Shown piece after piece: positions 14,494 to 18,739 of a stretch of DNA of 18,739 nt. The stretch comes from JACJWR01 sp964474045. Lineage in GTDB: Bacteria; Actinomycetota; Actinomycetes; S36-B12; UBA10799. Within the stretch, counting starts at the first letter, position 1, and every line of letters starts with the position of its first letter. Below the pieces are notes generated by a model that worked only from the letters and a program-made list of their open reading frames with translations, ran no database searches and had not been told where the DNA came from. Location: positions 1 to 18,739 of the forward strand of contig CAYYRC010000037.1 in the NCBI GenBank assembly GCA_964474045.1, given 5' to 3'. The position numbers and the translations under genes are program-made.

Positions 14494-15783
14494 CTACCTC
14501 GCAGGGTGCCGCTCGTGCCACAGAAAAGCGCTGTTGACCAGCACCGACACCCCGACGTCGATGGCCCGTTCGTCGACATCGAAGGTCGAGGCGTGCAGGT
14601 CCAGACGGGGTCCGGGCCGGGCCGGATCGTGCGTCCCCAGCCGGACGTAGGACCCGGGCACCTCCTCCAGGTACCAGGCGAACGTGTCGCCTCCCCACGA
14701 TTGCTCGGTCGCGACGATGGCATCCGGGCCCAGCACCAGCCGCGCCGCATCGTCGAAGATCGTCGTGGCGTCGGCGTCGTTGACCACCGGCGGGATTCCA
14801 CGCGAGTAGACGAGCTCCCACTGCGCGCCGGAGTCGGCCAGGACCTGTTCCAGGGCCACCCGCAGCACATCAGGAGCGGCGTCCCACATTGCCCGCGACG
14901 GCGTCCTCATCGTCCCGCGCATGCGGGCCAGGCCGGGGATGACGTTGGGGGCGTCGCCCGTGTGCAGGGCGCCGAAGACCAGCCTCGTGGTGCCGATGTC
15001 GGCGGCGAGCTCCGCGAAGCGCCTCGGCACCTCCTGCACCACGCGAGCCGCGAGGTCGACCATGTTGACGGTCCGCTCGGGGCGCGCCGTGTGGCCGCCC
15101 GGGCCACTGAGGACGATCTCGACGGTGTCCGAGGCGGACGTGATCGCACCCACGCGCGTGCCGAGGTGGAACAAGTCGGTCTTGGGGTCGCAGTGCAGCC
15201 CCAGGATCACGCCGACCGAGTCCAGCCAGCCCGCTTTGACAACTTCGATCGCCCCGCCGGGGACGCTCTCCTCCCCGGGTTCGAAGATCAACCGGACCCG
15301 GCCGGGCAGGCGCCCCAGATCATCTAGCGCCTGCAGGGCGATGCCGGCGCCGAGCACGATCGCCGAATGCACGTCGTGCCCGCAGGCGTGCGCCACCCCG
15401 GGCGTCCGCGAGGTGTACTCCGAATCCGTCATGTCGTCCATGGCCAGCGCGTCGATGTCCGCGCGCAGCGCCACGATCGGGCCGTCACCCGCCCCGATGT
15501 CGCACACGACCCCCGTGCCGCTGGCCAGCACCACCGGGTCGAGGCCGTTGGCGCGGAGCCAGTTGCACAATTTGTCCGTGGTCGCGCGCTCCTGGTAGGA
15601 GAGCTCCGGATGGCGGTGCAGGTCGCGGCGGAAGTCGACCAGCGACGGGCCGTGCCGGCGCAGGAAGTTGGACAGGTCCAGGGGGGCGAGCTGGGCATCG
15701 TTGGGACGCCCGCTGGGCATCTCGGTGGTGCCCCGGTCCGATGTGCCCCGGTCCGATGTGCCGCGACTCATGCGCCCGCTCAT
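14494..15783 (-). CDS. M20 family amidohydrolase/carboxypeptidase
   Basis: A 429-residue metal-dependent hydrolase of the N-acyl-amino-acid/hippurate/IAA-amino-acid amidohydrolase group (M20D-like). The metal site is visible as HACGHDVH (132-139, Cys134 and His136), EPGEES (168-173, with the general-base/metal Glu pair at 171-172), LGLHCDP (195-200, His197 region) and a late His397 in LDLHAS. The dimerisation-domain motif GPGGHTARP lies at 227-235. The substrate is an amide of an amino acid or similar, not identifiable here. The ATG overlaps the upstream ligase stop as ATGA, so the two are translationally coupled. The first 30 residues are a polar, repetitive extension (SDRGT twice), from a 15-base tandem duplication; a second Met at residue 5 is an alternative start. 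Confidence 0.92.
   Translation of the reverse strand: MSGRMSRGTSDRGTSDRGTTEMPSGRPNDAQLAPLDLSNFLRRHGPSLVDFRRDLHRHPELSYQERATTDKLCNWLRANGLDPVVLASGTGVVCDIGAGDGPIVALRADIDALAMDDMTDSEYTSRTPGVAHACGHDVHSAIVLGAGIALQALDDLGRLPGRVRLIFEPGEESVPGGAIEVVKAGWLDSVGVILGLHCDPKTDLFHLGTRVGAITSASDTVEIVLSGPGGHTARPERTVNMVDLAARVVQEVPRRFAELAADIGTTRLVFGALHTGDAPNVIPGLARMRGTMRTPSRAMWDAAPDVLRVALEQVLADSGAQWELVYSRGIPPVVNDADATTIFDDAARLVLGPDAIVATEQSWGGDTFAWYLEEVPGSYVRLGTHDPARPGPRLDLHASTFDVDERAIDVGVSVLVNSAFLWHERHPAR
15728..15757 (-). repeat. 15-base tandem duplication in the M20 N-terminal extension
   Basis: The unit GTGCCCCGGTCCGAT occurs twice head to tail, with five bases of a third copy. It encodes the repeated SDRGT residues before the conserved domain, so copy number can vary without breaking the reading frame. 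Confidence 0.8.
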
Positions 15784-16907
15784 GCGCCCAGCCCGTCCTC
15801 CAGCTCTGCGGCGAGCGAGGCGACGACCTCCGGCAGCGTCGCGCCCTCGGCGACCAGGGCGAGCTGGCGCTGGTAGGACGCGCCTCTCGCGATCATCTGC
15901 GGCACGAGGTCCAGCTCGGCGCGCGAGCCCAGGCGGTCGGCGATCGGTCGCAGGTGTTCGACGAGCTCGTTGAGCTCCTCCGTGAGCGGCTTGGTGTTGC
16001 CCTGGTCGTCCACGATCAGCCGCGCGTCCAGGCCGTAGCGCGCCGCCCGCCACTTGTTCTCGCGCACCGCCCAGGGGCGGCGCAGCGGGACCTCCGCCCC
16101 GGCGTCGATCAGCTCGTCGAACCAGGTGACGATGCACTGCGCCAGCGCCGCGATCGCGGTGACCTCCGCCAGCGACGGGATGCCGTCGCACATCCGCAGC
16201 TCAACGGTGCCGAAGCCGGGGTGCGGCCGGATGTCCCACCAGACCTCGCGGACGGTCGAGATGCTGCCAGCCCTGATGAGCGCGTCCAGGAACAGCTCGA
16301 ACTCCTCCCAGCCGTCCAGCCGCGGCGGCAGGCCGGCGGTCGGCATGATCTCGAAGATCTTGGTGCGCACGCTGGCCATCCCCGTGTCCGCACCCTCCCA
16401 GAAGGGGCTCGAGCAGGAGAGTGCCAGCAGGTGCGGCAGGTAGGTGGTCAGCCCGTTCACGGTGGCGATGGACTTCTCCGCCGAGCGGACTCCGACGTGC
16501 ACGTGGACGCCATGGATCATGAGCCGCTGCGCCGGCCAGGCGATGGTCTCTACCAGGCGGTTGTAGCGCTCGTTGGGCGTGATCATCAGGTCTTCCCACT
16601 CCACGTAGGGGTGGGTGCCCGAGGACATCAGGGACACGCCGCGGGCGTCCAGCAGGGGTTGTAGCTCGTCGATGGTCGCCTGCAGGTCGGCGCGGGCCTC
16701 CGCGGGGGTCTCGCAGATACCCGTGATGACCTCGATGCTGGACTGGAACAGTTCGTGCTTGGCCTTCGGATGCTCGCCGCCATAGGGCGCGCCGGCCTCG
16801 GCCAGCACATCCACCGAACAGGCCACGGGCAGCCCGGTGACGTCGTCGACCACCCAGTACTCGACTTCGACGCCCAGCGTGCTGCGTTCCGAGGAGTTGA
16901 ATTCCAT
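15780..16907 (-). CDS. ybdK: YbdK-type glutamate-cysteine ligase/carboxylate-amine ligase
   Basis: A 375-residue ATP-dependent ligase of the GCS2 family, which joins a carboxylate (glutamate in known cases) to an amine. Visible family motifs are LGVEVEYWVVD (11-21), HELFQSSIEVITGIC (51-65), HGVHVHVG (132-139), SSPFWEG (166-172) and WWDIRPHPGFGTVELRMCD (223-241). Length is typical of YbdK. In E. coli YbdK has weak gamma-glutamylcysteine ligase activity, and the true substrate in actinobacteria, which mostly use mycothiol, is unclear. The ATG at 16907 has TACCGT seven bases upstream and no Shine-Dalgarno, so it is probably leaderless; an upstream extension to 17051 enters the tRNA-Glu gene and is rejected. 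Its stop overlaps the M20 start (ATGA). Confidence 0.92.
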   Translation of the reverse strand: MEFNSSERSTLGVEVEYWVVDDVTGLPVACSVDVLAEAGAPYGGEHPKAKHELFQSSIEVITGICETPAEARADLQATIDELQPLLDARGVSLMSSGTHPYVEWEDLMITPNERYNRLVETIAWPAQRLMIHGVHVHVGVRSAEKSIATVNGLTTYLPHLLALSCSSPFWEGADTGMASVRTKIFEIMPTAGLPPRLDGWEEFELFLDALIRAGSISTVREVWWDIRPHPGFGTVELRMCDGIPSLAEVTAIAALAQCIVTWFDELIDAGAEVPLRRPWAVRENKWRAARYGLDARLIVDDQGNTKPLTEELNELVEHLRPIADRLGSRAELDLVPQMIARGASYQRQLALVAEGATLPEVVASLAAELEDGLGA

Positions 16908-16914
16908 GGGTCGA

Positions 16915-16920
16915 ACGGTA
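16915..16920 (-). promoter_or_regulatory. -10 element for a leaderless mRNA of the YbdK-M20 operon
   Basis: The minus strand reads TACCGT, then TCGACCC (seven bases), then ATG. No clear -35 is seen. Confidence 0.5.
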
Positions 16921-16967
16921 GTCCCGACCGGGTGCCGATGGGCGTTGTTGCCGTGGGCGGCGCCGTT

Positions 16968-16996
16968 GCCGCCCCCCAGCGGACGCCGGGGGCGGC
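16968..16996. repeat. Nine-base perfect inverted repeat in the ybdK-tRNA gap
   Basis: GCCGCCCCC at 16968-16976 and GGGGGCGGC at 16988-16996 are separated by 11 bases. The repeat lies between two divergent transcription units and covers the expected -35 region of the tRNA promoter. It may be a protein-binding site, a hairpin, or simply a GC-rich palindrome. Confidence 0.55.
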
Positions 16997-17003
16997 TGTC
17001 GCG

Positions 17004-17009
17004 TATGCT
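17004..17009 (+). promoter_or_regulatory. Candidate -10 element of the tRNA-Glu/tRNA-Asp unit
   Basis: TATGCT lies 34 bases before the tRNA-Glu gene, a normal distance for a short tRNA leader. No good -35 is present 17-18 bases upstream, where the inverted repeat sits. Confidence 0.45.
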
Positions 17010-17043
17010 TCCAGTGCTCTCACCGGAATGTCGGAATGCGCAG

Positions 17044-17116
17044 GCCCCCATCGTCTAGCGGCCTAGGACGCCGCCCTTTCAAGGCGGTAGCGCGGGTTCG
17101 AATCCCGTTGGGGGTA
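17044..17116 (+). tRNA. tRNA-Glu (anticodon UUC)
   Basis: The 73-base cloverleaf has acceptor GCCCCCA/TGGGGGT with a terminal G-U pair, D-arm GTCT/GGAC, anticodon stem CCGCC/GGCGG around loop CTTTCAA, and T-arm GCGGG-TTCGAAT-CCCGT. The discriminator is A and CCA is not encoded. It is followed after 21 bases by tRNA-Asp, so the pair is probably co-transcribed. Confidence 0.96.
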
Positions 17117-17137
17117 CGGCCACGCACAGTCGTGTTT

Positions 17138-17211
17138 GGCCCCGTAGCGCAGTTGGTTAGCGCGCCGCCCTGTCACGGCGGAGGTCGCGGGTTCGAGTCC
17201 CGTCGGGGTCG
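17138..17211 (+). tRNA. tRNA-Asp (anticodon GUC)
   Basis: The 74-base cloverleaf has acceptor GGCCCCG/CGGGGTC, D-arm GCGC/GCGC, anticodon stem CCGCC/GGCGG around loop CTGTCAC, and T-arm GCGGG-TTCGAGT-CCCGT. The discriminator is G. The next three bases (17212-17214) are CCA, so this tRNA may have an encoded 3' end, unlike tRNA-Glu and tRNA-Lys here. Confidence 0.96.
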
Positions 17212-17253
17212 CCATCTCGTTCTGGTGAACGGTTTGCGCGTCCCCGTTTGAGC

Positions 17254-17318
17254 GCTGCGACCGTTGTTGTCCAATGCGCCCCTTGCTGAGTGGCGCATCG
17301 CGCAACAACGGTCGCAGC
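17254..17318. repeat. Long nested perfect inverted repeat downstream of the tRNAs
   Basis: GCTGCGACCGTTGTTG at 17254-17269 is the exact reverse complement of 17303-17318 (16 pairs). Inside it, ATGCGCC at 17274-17280 pairs exactly with GGCGCAT at 17292-17298 around an 11-base loop. The two stems are separated by a four-base internal loop on each side. It starts 43 bases after tRNA-Asp. It could end the tRNA transcript, although no T-tract follows, or be a palindromic mobile or repeated element. Confidence 0.8.
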
Positions 17319-17330
17319 ACGGCGGACACA

Positions 17331-17363
17331 CCAGCGCGGCGGAAGCGCCAGCGCGGCGGAAGC
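17331..17363 (+). repeat. Sixteen-base direct repeat
   Basis: CCAGCGCGGCGGAAGC occurs at 17331-17346 and again at 17348-17363, with one base between the copies. It is non-coding and lies between the hairpin and the Uma2 remnant. Confidence 0.8.
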
Positions 17364-17441
17364 TCTCCACAGTTACTGCTGTGCGGTGCCGGAGGCGGGC
17401 GGGGCAGGCCACGCTTGTGGGGTGAACAAAGGGGGATCATC

Positions 17442-17760
17442 ATGTCAGCCATGTCCGATAGCAGCGTGCTCACGCGCGACGACCTGGACGCGCTGCCGGA
17501 CAACGGGCTGCGGCGCGAGCTCGTCGATGGCGCCATCGTCATGACACCGGCGCCCGGGACGGCCGCGTCAAGCGCGACATCACGAGGCCGCTGGCATCCA
17601 GTGCTACTGGCTGCTCGACCCCAGCGAGCCCTCGGCCACGGTCCTTGAGCTCGTCGAGGGGCGCTACGAACAGGTGGCCCACGCCACCGGCGACGACAGC
17701 CTGGGCGTGACCCAGCCGCTGGCGCTCGAGTTCTCGCAGGCGGAGCTGCTGCGCGACTGA
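17442..17760 (+). pseudogene. Remnant of an Uma2-family (PD-(D/E)XK nuclease-like) gene
   Basis: Uma2 proteins (PF05685) are restriction-endonuclease-fold proteins of about 180-200 residues. From the ATG at 17442 the frame gives a typical Uma2 start: LTRDDLDALPDNGLRRELVDG, then AIVMTPAPGTA. After about residue 40 it becomes unrelated sequence and stops at 17648. In another frame, 17581-17760 encodes a typical Uma2 end: HEAAGIQCYWLLDP, then LELVEGRYEQVA, and LLRD before the stop. Together only about 100 residues survive, so roughly 80-90 central residues, including the expected catalytic Asp/Glu-x-Lys region, are missing and the halves are out of frame. A deletion with frameshift explains this. 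GGGGG about seven bases before the ATG may be the old Shine-Dalgarno. A sequencing error alone could not explain the missing middle. Confidence 0.75.
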
Positions 17761-17785
17761 TCGCGGATGGTTCCAGGCGGCGTGG

Positions 17786-17815
17786 TTGTGCTCCTGGTCG
17801 CCCGGCTGCTACGTT
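17786..17815 (+). promoter_or_regulatory. Possible promoter of the collagen-like protein gene
   Basis: TTGTGC at 17786-17791, an 18-base spacer and TACGTT at 17810-17815, in the 116-base gap before the gene. This would give a leader of about 55 bases. It is a weak match. Confidence 0.3.
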
Positions 17816-17876
17816 GCTCCGAGTGCTTCGTCAGTAGCGCGCTGCACAGGGGATGCTTTGGCTTCGGGGGTGGACG

Positions 17877-18739
17877 ATGCGTAGTGGACTTGCTGTTCTT
17901 GGGGCGTCGAGTGTGCTGGTGGTCGCTGGGGGTCTGATGGCCACTACGGGGGTTTCGACTGCTGTTCCCCCGCCGGCTGCGGGTGCTGCGCAGGTGCAGG
18001 CGGCGGTTGACGCTTCGGGAATGGGCGGCTACACGGCGCTGGCCCCGGCCAGGTTGATGGATACCCGGGCTGGGGAGCCCACGGTCGATGGACAGGGTCC
18101 GAAGGGCGCCTTGGCCCGGCAAACGTCCGTGGACCTGCCGGTGCTGGGTCGCGGCGGTGTGCCGGCGCAGGGCGTGTCGGCTGTCGCGGTCAACATCACG
18201 GTGGCTCGTCAGACTGCTAGTGGGTGGGTCACGGCGTGGCCGGCCGGCCAGTCCCGGCCGACGGTGTCCAGTCTGAACTTCCCTGCGGGGCAGGCGATGG
18301 CCAATGCCGCCATCGTGAAGGTGGGTGCCGGGGGAGCGCTGTCGTTCTACAACGGCGCCGGCGGCGACGTCCAGGTGATCGTCGATGTCATGGGGTGGTT
18401 CTCTGACACGTTGCCGGCAGGAGCCACTGGCCCGGCGGGACCAGCGGGCCCAGCGGGACCGGCGGGGGCCGTAGGACCTGTGGGGCCAGCCGGATCGGTC
18501 GGCGCGCAGGGACCTGCAGGACCAGCGGGCGAGAAGGGCGCGACCGGCGCCCAGGGCCCGGTGGGACCGGCCGGGGCGCAAGGTGCAACTGGGCCGGTCG
18601 GCCCAGCTGGGCCCGCCGGGGTTGCTGGTGCGCAGGGACCGGCGGGACCCGCGGGAGTCGGCAGCGGCTACATCATCAAGGACACAAAGGGCAATCGCAT
18701 ACCTGGGGTGGAGTCCCTAAACCTGCAGCCGGATTACGA
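17877..18739 (+). CDS. Secreted collagen-like protein with N-terminal PARLxDTR domain (partial, runs off the window)
   Basis: The frame stays open for 287 residues to the end of the window. A signal peptide is visible at about 1-40: MRSG, a hydrophobic core, then an Ala/Pro-rich region with possible cleavage near AGAAQ. Residues 51-175 form a domain beginning YTALAPARLMDTRAG, with AVAVNITVA (102-110), WVTAWPAG (117-124), SSLNFPAGQAMANAAIVKVG (131-150) and ending VIVDVMGWFSD (167-177). This module recurs in secreted actinobacterial proteins. Residues 182-262 are 27 uninterrupted Gly-X-Y triplets, mostly GPA, GPV, GAQ and GAT with one GEK, as in bacterial collagen-like stalks. A new non-repetitive domain begins at about 263. 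The ATG at 17877 has GGGGGTGG just upstream; an in-frame ATG at 17853 is less likely. Codons near the 5' end are unusually rich in third-position T. It probably acts at the cell surface. Confidence 0.88.
   Translation, partial: MRSGLAVLGASSVLVVAGGLMATTGVSTAVPPPAAGAAQVQAAVDASGMGGYTALAPARLMDTRAGEPTVDGQGPKGALARQTSVDLPVLGRGGVPAQGVSAVAVNITVARQTASGWVTAWPAGQSRPTVSSLNFPAGQAMANAAIVKVGAGGALSFYNGAGGDVQVIVDVMGWFSDTLPAGATGPAGPAGPAGPAGAVGPVGPAGSVGAQGPAGPAGEKGATGAQGPVGPAGAQGATGPVGPAGPAGVAGAQGPAGPAGVGSGYIIKDTKGNRIPGVESLNLQPDY

Noticed and set aside
15784..16191. N-terminal extension of the M20 hydrolase by 136 residues
   Set aside because: It lies out of frame inside ybdK. The ATGA overlap gives a natural start and a normal-length protein.
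17331..17363. Possible CRISPR-like or iteron array
   Set aside because: Only two copies with a one-base spacer are present, and no replication or cas gene is nearby, so it is just a short direct repeat.
17063..17542. A 159-codon minus-strand open frame containing phrases like TGLEPATSAVTG and PQRDSNPRYRLERAAS
   Set aside because: These are antisense translations of tRNA-Asp and tRNA-Glu, a well-known source of false proteins. The frame also crosses the hairpin.

Overview
This is a GC-rich, gene-dense chromosomal segment that looks actinobacterial. The signs are very high GC at third codon positions, many GTG starts, TAnnnT -10 elements placed 6-7 bases before start codons (the leaderless arrangement common in Actinobacteria), and families typical of the phylum: the membrane alpha/beta hydrolase (PF10081-like), a DUF4436 protein, a YbdK-type ligase and a secreted protein with the 'PARLxDTR' head domain. 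I cannot name a genus. Identifications are by motif recognition from the sequence alone. Layout, left to right: the last 18 codons of an unidentified + strand gene; a membrane alpha/beta hydrolase (-) divergent from a FUSC-family membrane protein (+); polyphosphate kinase 2 (-) divergent from a 14-TM DHA2-type MFS exporter (+); a - strand run of TDT/SLAC1-type transporter, a possible divergent CYTH-like protein and DUF4436 membrane protein; a + strand triple-PAS diguanylate cyclase with an intact GGDEF motif and inhibitory site; a - strand VOC protein, tRNA-Lys(UUU) and an AlkB dioxygenase; a + strand nitroreductase and YbjQ-family protein; a translationally coupled - strand pair of YbdK-type carboxylate-amine ligase and M20 amidohydrolase; then + strand tRNA-Glu(UUC) and tRNA-Asp(GUC). 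The right end is different in character. After the tRNAs come a long perfect nested inverted repeat, a short direct repeat, the wreck of an Uma2-family gene, and the start of a secreted collagen-like protein with noticeably less GC-rich codons. This resembles an accessory segment beside a tRNA pair, although no attachment-site duplication was seen. How the genes might work together: most of the window is housekeeping or stress-related single genes. Two groups may share a task. PPK2 and the CYTH-like protein could both handle polyphosphate or triphosphates, but the second call is tentative. The YbdK-type ligase and M20 amidohydrolase overlap by ATGA, so they probably act on related amide-bonded metabolites. 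The most striking non-coding pattern is that genes split into two start types: six have a TAnnnT box exactly 6-7 bases before the start codon and no Shine-Dalgarno, while at least three others (PPK2, CYTH-like, VOC) have clear Shine-Dalgarno sequences. No CRISPR array, insertion sequence, phage module or toxin-antitoxin system was recognised. No gene-free stretch exceeds 300 bases; the longest (about 230 bases after tRNA-Asp) holds the hairpin and direct repeat.
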